Assembly (NCBI RefSeq): GCF_041260155.1
Contig: NC_091929.1
Location: 25,296,080-25,360,079 of the forward strand
Source of the DNA: Ptychodera flava
Taxonomy: Eukaryota; Hemichordata; Enteropneusta; Ptychoderidae
Direction of reading: 5' to 3'
Length of the DNA: 64,000 bases
How positions within the stretch are numbered: position 1 is the first letter of the stretch; each line of letters opens with the position of its first letter. This document shows positions 13,101 through 41,600 of this stretch, piece after piece. The notes beneath the pieces were generated by a model. That model made no database searches and had not been told where the DNA came from. It saw only the letters and a program-made list of their open reading frames with translations. A program made the position numbers and the translations under genes.

Positions 13101-13859
13101 CTGACAGTGAATATTAAGAGTGTCTGACTTTTCCTTGACCCTTTGAAATCCTTTGCTTTTCACGCTTCCGTACAATCGTATGAAAGCAAGCAAGCAAAAC
13201 AGACGACAAATTGCCATGATCTTGAACGTATTTCGGTCACATATCACAAAATTACGGACATATCAGGGCTATAGCTGCATGTACAAAGGATATATACTTG
13301 AATAAAGAAAGCTGACATGACATAATAGCATAGATATTTGAATGACGGTAACCAATGGAGGGACAGAAATTACAGTGTCCTTTCGAGATATCAAATACAC
13401 TTACCCAAATTGATTGGTTATGAGCAACACTTTAGGAAGAACTGCTTTAAAGTTGCAATATGGATGAAAATTGTCAATTTTTTTTCTTGAAACTAAAGCA
13501 AATAGACCATACTACGTTGAAGTACTCTTCTTAGCTAAGCCTCTTACCAATCCCGGCACACAAATACGTTCATTTTGATGCGTTGCGGCCGCCTAGAAAA
13601 GCTGTTTTGTAAACAAACTTTCAAAACAAAAACATTGGCTTTTCTGCTGTGCACGTGACAAGTACCACCAAGAGTGATGACGTCTCAATAGAGTGCACGT
13701 TGGAGGGGCTATGTTGACACGATGACAGAACTTGACATACATAATGATAATTTATTGTAAATTTTGCGTTTGCCTAACTTTGGTAGCATCACAATGTTTC
13801 AGAAATATATATCGATATGATAAAGTACAGCTCGACAAAAGATCGTGTGTTTGATTTTT

Positions 13860-14280
13860 CTCACCCATACACATGTATGTCAGGGCCGCGCCGTGTGCAC
13901 CTAGGCCCTACTGAGTACGTTCGATCGATCGATCGAGCGTCCAGACCACGTACACCGATCTGGCTGTGTTCACCGCGTGCCTGACAGCGTTTCCGCAATC
14001 CTCTCCCCTTGCATGTTGTTACATTTTTCATGTTATTAAAAGGTGAGGTATCTGCACGCTATATTTATTTGAAAGCTTTGCCCACTTGCCCCTCAGTCTG
14101 GTCTTGCATGGCCAAGTCAGCGCGTCGATCGACGCGTCGTATATAAGACCATGCCATTAATGATGAAGATTGCAGTTTTTCTGTGTTTCCGAAAAATGCA
14201 CATTTGACCTGATTGCCTTGACCAGCTGTAACTGGTGCCGCGCACCTAGAATAAAAAACCAAGCGACCGGGGTCCGCCTT
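13860..14280. other. CpG-rich patch between genes A and B
   Basis: This stretch is visibly richer in C, G and CpG than the surrounding AT-rich DNA. It holds a (TCGA)n run near 13921..13936 and a perfect 16-bp palindrome CGCGTCGATCGACGCG at 14121..14136. It could be a promoter/CpG-island-like region for gene A or an inserted fragment. I see no coding support for the 74-codon frame on the minus strand (14289..14065). Confidence 0.35.
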
Positions 14281-15066
14281 GCATCTCAAGTGTTTTTATT
14301 TACGCAATGCAGGAAAGCAAGGATCAATTCTACAGGCAGTAAGGCCTGATAAAAGTAATATACTAGTCTAATAACTTTTGTAAAGAACGGGGCAGGCCGA
14401 TCTATACCTGTGAAGCTATGGACTGTTTGCGTTGACCTACTCAACTAGCAGGCGGCTGGTCCAGGAAGTCATTCGCATTGAGTGGACTGAGGCACAAAAA
14501 AAAAATAATCTACGCTCACAATATTTGCGATGGTATCATTTTCAACAGCAACACTGGACTCTTCATCACTGGCTACCCTCTAAATCAATCATTCCAAACA
14601 ACATTTCGCTGTAGGAGTTATTTTCACTTTCAAGATTATAGACAGAACTTGAGATAGATGCCATTCTGCAATTGTGTGTATAGCATCTCTGTTCTACACT
14701 CAGGAACGCCATTTATGACGTCACAGAAATGGACGCGTTCCTCATGGATGTTTTTTCATCAAGCCTCAAACATTTTATATTTCCACATTATTTATCAACG
14801 GGAAAAAAGGAAAAAAGCACCACCATTTCACTAAGAAATATTATTGTTATTTATTGACAAAAAATATAAAAAATGTTTATTTGGTGACATATAGCTTTTA
14901 ACTCGTTGCACAGTAATAACCCCTTAAATATTGTCTTTAAAGCACAGTGTGTCAGTAATTATTGGCGACAAAATTTCCTCGTAAAAAATAAGTATCGCTA
15001 CTAGTGTCATCAGATGAGTCCATACACCATATAATTGTCCATTGCATCCATTACCACTTGTAAATC

Positions 15067-15125
15067 CTAAAATACAAAACAGTAATCCAATGACAGTGAG
15101 ATTTTTCTTGATTTCGTTCCATGCC
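15067..15125 (-). CDS. Possible short terminal exon of gene B
   Basis: A good acceptor (TTTCTTAG) at 15126 opens a 59-nt stretch that continues gene B's phase 1 and ends with TAG after 18 codons (HGTKSRKISLSLDYCFVF). This would give a secreted or weakly anchored product. Another frame across the same stretch is longer and hydrophobic (LTVIGLLFCILGF) but has the wrong phase. Low confidence. Confidence 0.25.
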
Positions 15126-15400
15126 CTAAGAAATAAACTTTTTTCAAAATGAACGGATAAATTTTTTATTAAAAAACAAATAGTCTAAGTTAGCACGTAA
15201 ATTACAGCACAATTATTAGTGGTGCAGTAAAGACAGAACTTTCGGCAAAGGTTCGGTTATTTGATGAAGGTATATTAAGCAGATTTCTCAGTTCCTGGCA
15301 CTCGTCAATTTTCACGATATATTTCACAAACTAAATACTATCATTGAAGAAGAAAGCAACCAGTCAACAGTTATTTCTAAATAAGGCATCTCTTTCTTAC

Positions 15401-29309
<13,909 letters not shown>

Positions 29310-31859
29310 TCCTAAATAATGAATACTACATAGTCTTATATGATGTAAACTTTTTCATATATGTTCTTGAGGAGAACTATAAGTATACTTCAAGTCTGTA
29401 ACAGTTTCAAAATAATTAATGTAAATGAAAGTTGGTTTTGCAATTGCTAAAGGCGTTGAAAAATTTGCGTAAACATCTAGGCTTTCATGAAAAATCTCTT
29501 TGTATGTTACAGGCGGGAATGCCATATTTTATCATGGAGTGCGAAACATACTTTCTCAAAGAGGCATCACTTTGGTTATCAAATGCCCAATTGACAATGA
29601 CACTTCTAAAGAACACAACATCACATCAATTCGTTGGACGAGGCGACCGACAGGGACATTCTGTGCTCACTTTTACGTAGATGAAGGGAAACCTGCGCGG
29701 TCCAGTAACAGATACAAAATTGAGGCATCTAAAATAACAATGTTGACCATAAGTGACACAAAACCAAGTGACAGCGGAGAATATTTGTGTGATGTAAGGT
29801 ATTCAAATTCCACGGAAAGTATACACCAAGTAAATCTGATCGTTTTTGGTGAGTATCACAGGGCATTCGTTTGCTTTCCATTTATTTCGACGACTAAGAA
29901 TGGTAGTAAAATGAGTAATGTGGAAATATATCTTCCTTTTCGGTAGAGCCGTTCTCGATGGAAATTTCCATGCAAGGACACACTAATATTATTGACCGGA
30001 CAGAAATTCATGTCAACATGTCTACTGCATCAACTCTTCAAGTGAATTGTTCAGTAAAACCATTAGGACAAGTCACTCACCTTGTGTGGATTTCGAATGA
30101 CGTAATTCGCACAAACAATCAGACTGGAGACCGACTTAGATTGTCCACAAATGTTCAGGGCGATATTTTCGTTTCTACACTTGTAATAAATGATCTGCGT
30201 TTGGAAGACACTGGACACTATTTATGCCAAGCGGTTTATGGTGATATGGAATACACCCTTCGAAATATATCTGTGCATCTAACAGTCGTAGACGACCAAA
30301 CTGGTAAGAATACCTCCTTTGTACCCGCTTTACTGGTTCTAGGTATCTGCTGTCTTGATAATGAGTTAAGTACGTAAAAACTCCAGCAGTTTGACTTTGT
30401 TTCCAGCAAGATTATTGTCTATTTCATAGAACAGTTGGGCGAAAAGTGTTAACAACCTTGTCTTTTTACGCACTGCGATGGTATATGTACCTGATGCAAT
30501 ACCTGATGTCGACAAATTGGAATGTCTGCGCTTGCGCTTGTGATCGATCTCTTGTTGACCATAATCCGCCCAAGTAGGCTAAAGGTAACAGAACGATGAA
30601 AGAATGTGGATAATACTCTACCTACAATACAGGATGATGAATTGAAGTTGTTGTGTATATATTAACAGAATTTAAATATAGAACTTCGACGAACCTTCCT
30701 GTATAACTGTGATAGTATTTTTCTTTCCATCAGAAAATCGTATATAAAAGACTTTAAGTATTGTTGTGGTCAAAGCTTTTACCACTCAGGTAAACAATAA
30801 GTATTTTCAAGATGTAAATGTTGTTTCGTTATCATCTATATTAAGTCGGCACACATATTTTCTACTTGACTAGGGTCGACGCAGATACCAGTAACTACCT
30901 GGTTCAGCACTTCCCTCTGCATAACTCTTGGGCTGGCTACGATTGTAGTAATCACTGGTGTTGCAGCCATTGTACTCTTTGTACGACGGAAAAACAAATG
31001 TCGGTACTCGCAGGTTTAAGTGTGATGTTTATTCACCGCGAAATGTTCAAGTGAGTGTGAATAAAATCATAAAATTGTCAACCATGCAAGTCATTTCAGG
31101 ATAAGATTGATGGAAAGAGCTGCTTATCAATCGTAGAAAGGTTTTTTTCACGTTTTATTTTCGGTGCCACTTGTCGAAACGGAACACATTTGTACATCTT
31201 TAAAAAAAATTGTACATCTTTAAACAAACTATATGAAGCGAGAAACAGATCAAAATCTATGATTGCTACAGAATTTTACTGTTGCGTGAAACGTTTGAAA
31301 TGAAGTTTTCTTTCTCTAAACGCCCAAATAAACTTTGCGTATTACTATGATAACGGCGACGAAATATGAAAAAGTTTAATTTGCCGACACTCTGCATAGT
31401 TTACGCATACTTTTACATATGCTAACTGGTGTCTGTGACACTAGTAGCAGACGACAATACATATATCAAATTATCATGCGGCAATTTACAAACAAGTTCA
31501 GTTTCACTTGGATTACTATGCATACCAATTTTTTATATTTTATTCAGTTTATAATGTAAATCAACAGTTCTCTTCACAATAACCCCCTCTTGAAACTAAT
31601 TGATCGTAGAAACTAACAAGTAAATCGTCTTCAGTGTTACAGCTGTTGTTATTTTCAATCTCAGATCAACGTATTTTGCCATAAGTGTGATGTTTCGGTA
31701 TAATTACGATCCACATATTCTTTTTTACAGAGCTTTACAAGCGGGAAGTTATCGATCGAAAGCATGTGCATAAGAGGTTTGCAGCTTGTCTCAAAGATTA
31801 CAGTGCACAAGGACATGTATACAAGCAACTTCAAAACGCTAGAAAAGATCTTGTATTGA

Positions 31860-34800
31860 TAATATCGGAGCTGAGTTGAAATACGCATCCGTAAACTCGG
31901 TTAAGTTTGAAAATGACTCGACGAGACAGTCGTCAGTCTTTGGTACACGTTAAACTTTATTTGCTAATGTATGATGTTCCAGCCTCAGCCGTATCCCTTG
32001 TTGCAGTCAAAGTAATTCTCATTTCCTTGAAAAAGACTATACAAAAAGAAACTCGACAAAAAAATCGGAACTTTTTGCCTGATGTCTATGTAATACCGTA
32101 AAGTAACTTTTAAACCTTCAATTTATGCTCTTCAATGAAAATCTCACTGCAAAGAATAATGATTAGAAAGGCAACCGTTGGTAAAGTGACAATAGCTGTA
32201 TTGATGTTCATGGAGGCGCTGTGAATGAACGATATCCTGAGGCTAGGTTTACACACGCTGTAGGCTCCATAAATTCGAAAATGAGAAGAATACAAGAAAA
32301 GAAAGCTCTATGATGCATGTACCAGCGGCCTGGCCGCACAACTCTCACGACTTCATCGAAACCAAAAACAGCAGGTTACCAAAACATATATACTTGAACA
32401 GTTTTTCTCGCAGATGAAAGTAAAATTTTAGTCCACCTTAATTCTGTTGTCATTTTTGAAGAGGTATATTTTGCTCGAATTGACGGCGACTATAATGATA
32501 ATTTTACTGTTATGAAGTAGTGAATGTCTGCTGATTTTACATGTCAACTGCAACAGTACCAATCCTCGAGACATCGGAATTCGACGAATATGATCTCTGA
32601 CCTCTTTGAATGTTGGCAAACACATACAGTCAGCATCGTATCAGTTCCTATTGTATGCAAATGGGCAATATCTGGCTACCGTATAAATCAACACTGGTAT
32701 TCACCCTAGGGTGGCGAGTATCGCTATTTTTACATTCAAATCAAAACATGTACGTCGTGTAACGAGTTGGAATGTTTACAGTTTACTGAAACTGGAGGTG
32801 TTGTTATTATTTAATCCGCATTCATAGCTGATCTGACCTATAATTTTTATTTAAATATTCGGTACCCGTCAGTATAGATGCATACGAACTTGGCTACGGA
32901 TTCATAGGCTCTCATTACATTTACATTGTATATGCCAGCCATATCACAGTAAAATGGAAACACACTTTGACCTGTTTATGTTGTTTATTGGAAATAACGT
33001 GTCACTTAGAATGACAACGTTCGATTGACGCTGCCTTTGTGTTAATAGTTTGAATACAGCAATATAAACTTATGAAAACAATGAAGTTTTTCGTAGTCAG
33101 TAGACACTTATAGGATTCAGTTCAGTTGGAGATTTAGCACTAAGTCTGAAACAATACAAAAACAATTCAGAAGCACCATTGACAATTACCTCGTTTATTG
33201 TAACATCTATTTCAAGCTTACGTATAGGATCATAGAGTCGTATTTTTGGATACGTGAAACAAGAACATTAGGAAATCTGGCAATACAGTCTATGCGTACA
33301 TAATTTCCGTTGGGCAAACATTGATTATTAATTAATTATGCATGTTTTCATCGCTTCAGTATTTATCTATTTATGTACTTCTTTATCTGTTTATATGTGA
33401 ATTTATGTCTATCTGTCTAACAATCTATCTATCTGTCTATGTGTCTACTTGTGAGTGTGCTTGGTATCGTCAACACACTAATGCACACACTGTACGATAG
33501 CTCTTGTGTGGTCCGATCACATGACACGAAAAGATTTGTTGTTGGTCTCCATACACATACATGTACTTGGTACCGCTGCGCCACAGAATGCATAGGATTA
33601 TTCATCGCGTAAGTCTTTAAATGTAAAGTGAGTATGCATTTTACGAACATCAACAACTCATGAAAATAATGAAACCGTTATCAAACATAATGTAACTAAT
33701 TCAAAATAGATATTACACTTACCATTTCGAAGAGATCAAAATTCGGTATTTATACTTTACAAAGTACGCCATCACGTCTTTATCCAGCTGACGGACAGTT
33801 AAAAAATCGCAGGTAATTTTTTCTGCCTTTCGACTTCATATTGCACAAGTTTGGTTATGATAAGACCTTCAGAGGGTATAAGCAATGTTGTTTGGTCAAG
33901 TTCAACGTTTTATTGTTTCGAGAGTCGCATGTCCAAAGTGATAGTAGTTTGATGGCTAAACTTGGTGTGGATGACATGTTGATGCTTTCGCTGCCTCCTT
34001 CAGCATTCGCGTGTGAGCTTTGACCATAAAGACGCACTTGCAATAATAAAGATTCACACCATTTAATGAAGTCTAAATGTAGAGCAAATTCACGAAAACG
34101 CGTTTATCTACAAAAAGAAGTCATCTGTGCATTTCAGACAAACAACAAAGCGGTCCAGTCGAAGCAGACGATGTTCAATTTAAATTTAACACTTTAATAT
34201 CATAGTTTGCTGTTGAAATGAAAATGGACTGTACAATGCTCATATAAGGTTCTGTAAGTGATACATCGTACTGTGCAGTGGAATCCCTTGGCTTGGCAAT
34301 GCAGAGTAGTTGTCAACAAGAGTAATTATACAACAATGTTTCAATCAGTATGTCAGGCTGTTACTCATAGCAAAGTTCAACCAGTACTAAAGGGAGACGT
34401 CCCTTTACCATGCTATCTAAGAACTCTGCTTGGAAGTGTCCTCTTCACAGATAATATGTATCTTGTGTCCATCCACACTTTGACTGTATTTCACCACGTT
34501 AAAAGCATTCCCCGATTCCCTCGAAGACACTTAATGAGTACCTCGAAACATCAATACGATTCACTGAAGACATTTTCATTCATTCATTCATTCATTCATT
34601 CATTCATTCATTCATTCATTCATTTATTATTCATTCATTCATTCGCTCGATTCCTTTTTTTCTGTATTTTATTTATTTACTTGTTTTATTTGATCATTTT
34701 TGTATTCATTATTTACATATTATTTGTTTATTAATTTATTCGTTGGTTAATTGATATACTTGTTTGTTTGTTTGTTAGTTTTGTTACATTGTATCAGCGA

Positions 34801-35390
34801 CTGCTAGCAAAGAGTGGATTCTCACTTCCTTAAGTAACAAACTACCAAACTTCAGTTTTTGCTCCTTCCCGTGTTTGCTGCTCATCATTCAGATTTCTGT
34901 GCCGCGATACTCTATTCCGCAATATCTTCTAGGATCGATTATGTAAATAAACGCACAAATAAGTTGTTTTTGTTCATATCTGACAGCTTCATTCCAACTT
35001 TTCCCAACTGAGAAACTGGCCAATAATTCTACTGTTCCCAGCGTTGTTTAACAAATGTTAGGTCAATCCAATGTTTTTTCACCTTTCGCGAAACTAGTAC
35101 CTGGATGGTAAGAGTGGCTGTTCTAAACATTTGTATGACCCCTAAGCCTATATACCAGTCAGGCGTATATGTTAGGCTTTCTAATGCCAGTAAATAAACT
35201 AAACTACAAAGAAGAAATTACACTACTGCACAGTTTCGTTTGAGAGGCCTTGGTAAACTGATTACTTTAAAACAAACGAGTTCACTTCCAGTTGAGCTCC
35301 GTTTGTCTGGGCACATTTGGCACCACCATGCTGTCTCGGTCGCCTTAGACGAATGTCTAGGAAATGCCTAGCAACAAATGCTTGTCGAGC
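31860..35390. other. No gene recognised between gene D and the LINE fragment
   Basis: About 3.5 kb of AT-rich sequence with only short chance frames. It holds an (ATTC)n array near 34577..34644. Gene D's 3' UTR is expected at its left end. Confidence 0.5.
34577..34644. repeat. (ATTC)n microsatellite
   Basis: About 17 units of the ATTC tetranucleotide with one interruption. The Ser-Phe-Ile-His frame over it is an artefact. Confidence 0.92.
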
Positions 35391-35394
35391 GGTT

Positions 35395-36998
35395 TCTTGA
35401 ATCATTTTCTAGTCCCATTGCAGGATGGCAAGAGAATAATATGTGCAAATGAACTTGCTATACCAATTACCATCTTATTCAATAGGTCTATTAAAGAGGG
35501 GATTTTTCCTGATATCTGGAAACGTGCAAACATTATCCCTATTTTCAAATTAGGAAGTCGTTCAAAAGTTGAAAATTACCGGCCGATTTCCATTTTACCA
35601 AGTCTGTCTAAAATCTTTGAAAAGATAGTTCACAGACAACTCTCACATCATGTTTCCAATTCCATATCTACTAATCAGCATGGCTTTGTTTCAGTAGATC
35701 TTGTATCACTAATTTATCTATTCTTATGAAAGATCTCCTCTTAGCAGTTAACAGCAAATCACAATGTGATATCATTTATACCGATTTTGCTAAAGCATTC
35801 GATAGTATAAATCATAAACTTTTACTTCATAAGTTGACTTCTTTTGGTGTCCACGGCACTTATCTGAAATGGTTTAATTCATATCTTGATAACAGGCTAC
35901 ACAGAGTGATTATAAAAAATGCTTTTCTGAGTGGACTCCCGTCCTTTCGGGCGTTCCTCAGGGTTCTCACCTTGGTCCACTTTTATTTATTCTTTTCATT
36001 AATGACATCTTTGATAATCTTGTTTCAGATTCGTTACTTTTTGCCGATGACATGAAGATTTATCGTATCATTGATTCGGATAATGACTCTTTAATGCTGC
36101 AATCTTATATCGATAGAATTGTCAGCTGGTCCGACACTTGGTTATTGAATCTTAATCCTACTAAATGTAAAGTTCTTACTGTTTCATTGAAAAGAAATGT
36201 TCATATTTCCCTTACAAACTCGACACTCATGCATTGAGTAGAGTCAGTAGCATGAGAGATCTCGGTGTTATTATTGACCAAAGATTATATTTTTGTGACC
36301 ATGTAAATAACATGATTCAAGGTGCTAGAAAAGCTCTCGGTTTTATTATGAGGAATAGCCATTGTATTAACAGTGAGCACGTTTTAAAATTATTGTACTT
36401 TACCTTGGTAAGGTCTAAGCTTGAATATGCTTCTGTTATTTGGAACAGTATTAGTAAACACCAGTCTGATAGAATTGAAAGAGTACAGCATAAATTTTTA
36501 ACATTTCTTCATAAAAGAATTACTGGTTTTTACAGTGATGACATTGACTCGTTGTGCAATATTTACAATTTACAGTCATTAAAATCAAGGAGGACTATAT
36601 TTGATTATATATTTTTATACAAATGCATAAATGCAAAGTTTAATGTTAATGCTTTAGCTTCATTTTTTAGTCTTCATGTACCAAGGTTTTCAACTCGGCG
36701 TACTACTTTGTTTCATGTGCCATTTGGTAGAGTTAATTGTGTTCGTGACTCTCTTTTAGTAGAATTCCGAGACAATTTAATTTGCTTTTAAACGAATACA
36801 ATGACATTGATCCTTTTTCTGTAAATTTAAATGGTTTTAAAAATGTTTTAAAACATTATTTTCTTAGTATTTGTTAAAGTTTGTTCGTCTTGTCTTCTTG
36901 CTTTAACTCTGTATCTGTATTTTTACTAACAGTCTTCCATAAATGGCCTCGGCTGTGGAAGTCATTATTAATAAAACAAATAAATAAAACAAATAAAA
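35395..36998 (+). mobile_element. 5'-truncated LINE (jockey/CR1-like reverse transcriptase), decayed
   Basis: A non-LTR retrotransposon fragment on the plus strand. Reverse transcriptase motifs in order: SIKEGIFPDIWKRANIIPIF, ENYRPISILPSLSKIFEKIV, TDFAKAFDSINHKLLL, a VPQGS...GPLLF region near 35950..35990, LLFADDMKIY (catalytic FADD kept), then LNLNPTKCK and DLGVIIDQRLYFCDHV. The frame changes about three times, for example near 35700, 36000 and 36235. No endonuclease is present. It ends in an (AATAAAACAA)-type tail at about 36960..36998. It lies between genes D and C. The clade is tentative. Confidence 0.9.
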
Positions 36999-37514
36999 TG
37001 CTAGTTAAAGGGCGAATTAAAAAGCAAAGTACGGACTTCTAACTGCATCTTTGCTCTCAGTTTCAATAGCACGAAACTTGATCGCCATAACTTTTGCTGG
37101 CATGCTGTTTACCTCATGGGTTGTAAAACGGGCTCACGGGGCAATTTTATTTACTAGGTAAAGAGAAGTCAATTGTTAATAGTTAAAAATGATGTCAAGT
37201 TTATTTAGAAAAATGTTATCAGCTTAAGGTATAGGCAGCTGCAAATCTAAACTAAAAACCAACCTCTGACTTTTCGGTCAGAGGTCAGATAGCAGAGCCT
37301 GGTTAAATGGACTTATGACTATTAATAGGTGTGGCCAGTTGTGTCTCTTGCCTAATAGTCAAATCTGGCAAAGACTAGATCTGTGTGCAGAAAAGCTGCA
37401 TGTTGATTTATTCCATATATATCATGTTAAAGGATCACCCATGTACAGAAATGACGCAGGATCGAAACTGAGATGTGTTAAGCGACTTCAGGTGTAATTT
37501 AAGGTCCATGTGAA

Positions 37515-38572
37515 ATGGAGATGAGATCGGTTGTTATGGTGATCGCTTTTACAACAACGGTGCTATTATCAGGTCTATCAAGATGTCCTGAAAACAAAGG
37601 TATGGGTCGTTCGTATCACTAAGATTTGGTGTCCCTGCATATGTACCCGTCTACCGCTGCCAATATATCTGTTACCAAGTGACACAAGTTTCTCTCACTG
37701 CTTGTTTATTCAACTTTCTGAACTCTTTTGTCTGAAATCTGATCCTGTTTTTTCTATTTAAATTTAACACCAGCTCAAGTATGTTTGGACGCGCTTATTT
37801 CCAGAGTTATAACATTTTACCATTTGGGGAATCTTTTTTAAAATACAACTGAGAAACTTTGTCAATCAGAAAAAATACAAATCAAGTTCTGTAATAGGCT
37901 ATGTCGTAACAAAACCGAAAACAGATCATCGGCGTTGTTTTAAAAAACACTTGGAAATAAAAATCTACAGATGAGATAAGCTGATATTTTTACTTGCACA
38001 TTTCAGAAAATGTCACAGAGCTGACAAGGTACATAGTTCAATAGTTAAATGAAAAGTGCACAAGAAACGGACATTGAATTTGATAAAATAATTTTACACA
38101 GTGATAGATTTTCAGGCTATAAACCGAAATGTTCCTCGATTGTATCACAGGGTCACACATCATTGATGACACTATAATCGTGGTTTTCCCGAATAATGAT
38201 ATCTTGGCACCAAGCGGTACATCTATTGTGCTGAACAGTACAATTAAAGCATTGGCTTATTCTAATTTATGCATAAATCGAACAAAGGAAAAAGGTAACA
38301 ATATAACGATAATTTATTTTAACTAAATATGAATATATATAATATTATCAATATTATTATATAAATATATATAATAAATGTGATAAAAGAGGCCCCTGAT
38401 TCACTAATCAAGGAGTTTTATGCGTTGGAATGAAACTGTGGTTCTCTTTGTTCGAGAATGTTTATTTGCTGATGTCCGCTTACACGACACAGTTATGTGG
38501 CTCAAGAGTAAATAGGCAGGCATGCCATTGATGCCATCCCTATATTTAAACGTGTATTCAAAATCAGGAAAC

Positions 38573-38650
<78 letters not shown>

Positions 38651-41600
38651 CAGCCTGCTAGTATTACATTTTTTTCGCGTTTCATATTGCGATTGGAACT
38701 AATTTGGGATAATTGGATGGTGAAGTAATGTCGATTTAATCTACAAATGTAATCTCATCTGCTTTTCTTTTTATATTACACACTTATTTTCATGAGTACT
38801 TTACATTATTGCAACATTCACTTGTATGGCACCTTATACTTTTGAGAAATTGAAAAATGTGAAAATCAAATTATCCCAAATTAGCTCCCATGGTTAAATG
38901 TTTTTTTCCGATCGAAAATTTTTTTGCCGGACAATAATGCAGGAATTTCGGAGCATGATAATATTCGGTATAAGCTCAGCCGGCGGTTTTTATAGTCTCA
39001 GGCAATGTGTGAAGCCTTAAACAGCACCATGCCCCTAATCTCAACTTGATTTATTTCTTTCGTTTGCCTTATCCTTTCCTATTGTCAACCACTTTTCATC
39101 AATATCACAAATTATATGTTTTCATGTGCATTTCTACCTTATTGGGCTCTAGGTATTCCGGCTTTAATGGCCTGCACTCCAGAGGAACTCAAAGCCCCTG
39201 AACAACAACATTCTAAGACTTCATTAAAGGTGCAAAATGGTTACATTGTATTAAAGGTCAACGAACTGACGGCAACCGACAACAACACCGTCTATACCTG
39301 GTGGTCACATTCCACCGTAGTAGGAGAAACCGCAGTGACTGTACGAGGTAGGGAAACACCAAAACAAAAATTGATTAAAAAGACGCTATCATTACATTTA
39401 GTCCACCTACGACAAAATGTCGCTTCAGCACAAAAGTAATCAAGCTATTTAGGGAAAATCTCGATCGATATTTTTGTGTTTATTCTCTAAATAGGTGTCA
39501 GGTCACTAAGGATTTACAATGAAGCATATCTTCTGTCTTAACGTCCCCAGGACTCGTTTTTACACTCGATCGTGGTCACTTACTTGCTGATTTAACACAC
39601 TTGATGCAGTCAGAAATGATGTTTGTACAACAGCAAAGCAAGCTCTACCAATGGTTGTAAATGAAAATTTACGATTGGCACCCTGTGTGAAAACTTGAGA
39701 TCACATTACGATGCATAACACTAGTCCATATTCAAGTGTCTTCTTCAGACAACTTATTGGTTTCTAAGCTTATCAGCACAATGACCAAAGGAAAAAACTG
39801 ATACCATTGTAACTTACAGACTACTGTCTATAGACCAAAAAATGCATTTTCTTGTGTTTTTTCCTTAGCCCAGTGTCTCCTGAGGTTTATGAAAAGTCAC
39901 TGCAACTGATTTCAATTCCCCCAAGAAACGTGCTTCATTAAACTGATTATTGAATACAGGCCTTAACGCATGAAAGTGGTATCTGGTGTCTCAATCTAGA
40001 ATGAGCGGTGCCAATAAGTAAGCCTTCGTTTACAACCCTTGAGTCGGTCAGTTTTGTCTCCAAAAAGAAGAATTTCTGACACCATCAAGTAGGCTTAGCC
40101 AATAGCTCAGTGGCTATGCGTTTAAGTACACACTGCTGTATACTAGTACCGACCTACGTTTCTGAATTATTTGGTCGATCATATAATTGTCTTGCATTCT
40201 CATGGATACAAGAGTAGCGGGTCAAATGACTGTCGTCTAGAAGGTACATGACATACGTACATTAGCTGAAATTGATACACCATAATGACATTCGACACGG
40301 TAAAGAACACGAGTGTGTCATTTGTCCAACTCTGAGGTTCAGTAGATTCAATCGACTATATGCTTTAACACAGCTTTAAGTAGTGTCTTCGGAAATGCTG
40401 GGTGTATTATACCTTGTTTAATCACAAGTCGTCGTCCACGTTCAGGGGACATGGTTTTAAAGATCATATGATAAAAAATATGCCTTATGAATCTGACAGA
40501 ATAACTTACCCGCAGCTTACACTACCGTGAACAATGTGACAATTTATTTCACCAATTCATGTAGATGCATTGCTTCCAAACCAAAGAGGATATGTCACAA
40601 AAAAAATATGTCGTGGTAATGTTGGATAATCGCTAAAAATGTTTCAAAACTAAATATGTAGAGCTTAACGATGAAGCCGGTCAGATAAACGGAAATGAAC
40701 ATAGGTTTAATACATCTCAACAAATATCGTAGAACAGTAGACCAGACCTCATCCCTGAAACAAAACATGCATAATTGAACGCTTAAAGATGTGTATTTCT
40801 TTTATTGTGGTGCTTCGTCATTTATATAGTGATAACTTGAAGCGGTGCTAAGCTTTAAGTAAGTGTAAAAATCACTTTAAGATATCGATGGACAATAACT
40901 TATCAAGATACTGACAATATATTTTTGTTTAATTAAAAGACAGTTTATCGCCAGTCTATGTCACGGCAAGGGAAAGTAAAAGCTTAATCGTTGTCCTTGA
41001 ACTTGACCGTGCACAGTACGTGGATATTGGATTCAGTAAGAAAAATGGATTTGGTATATATAATTACGGACCAATCCACGGATATTGCCATTCTCACAGC
41101 AATGATATCTTACCATCACACGGTGGATCATATTACCTGACTACATTTAAAGATGTTGACTGTGATATGAATGGCGAATACCGCCTTTCTGCCACCGTAC
41201 AGGAGGGCAGTGTTGACAATGATAAAATTATAGACGTGAACTTACGTGTGGAAGGTAAGAAATTTTAAGGTTAGCTTATACTTAGTCTGTTACTGTCATA
41301 CAAAGGCGAAAACCCAATTACAGGGTAAGGAATACGCCATGAGCACTGAAAATGTAATGCAATTTACTGACGACAAAAAGAATAATCTCATGTGTAGCGC
41401 TCACCATCATGTGATCGTGAGTTAGGTACCCTGACGTCATAATATGTTAAAAAAAGGAGGTCAAATTATATTTTCTGATTATGTCTCTTTCGCAGCGACA
41501 TATCTTTCATATCATATTGTATTGATGAGTAAAACGACTCGTTGAAAAGAGAAATTTGTAATATTCTTTTAAATGATATTGTGTATTTTGCATTTGCAGC

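Noticed and set aside
12978-13247. Minus-strand frame starting with a signal-peptide-like MAICRLFCLLAFIRLYGS
   Set aside because: The only nearby donor is in phase 0, which cannot join gene A's phase-1 Ig exon, and the frame runs through the hairpin.
14900-15125. Hydrophobic minus-strand frame (LTVIGLLFCILGF) as a transmembrane exon for gene B
   Set aside because: The acceptor puts it in the wrong phase for gene B; only the short phase-1 reading was kept, at low confidence.
40095-40160. tRNA-like box A (TAGCTCAGTGG)
   Set aside because: No convincing box B or cloverleaf follows; a decayed SINE head is possible but unsupported.
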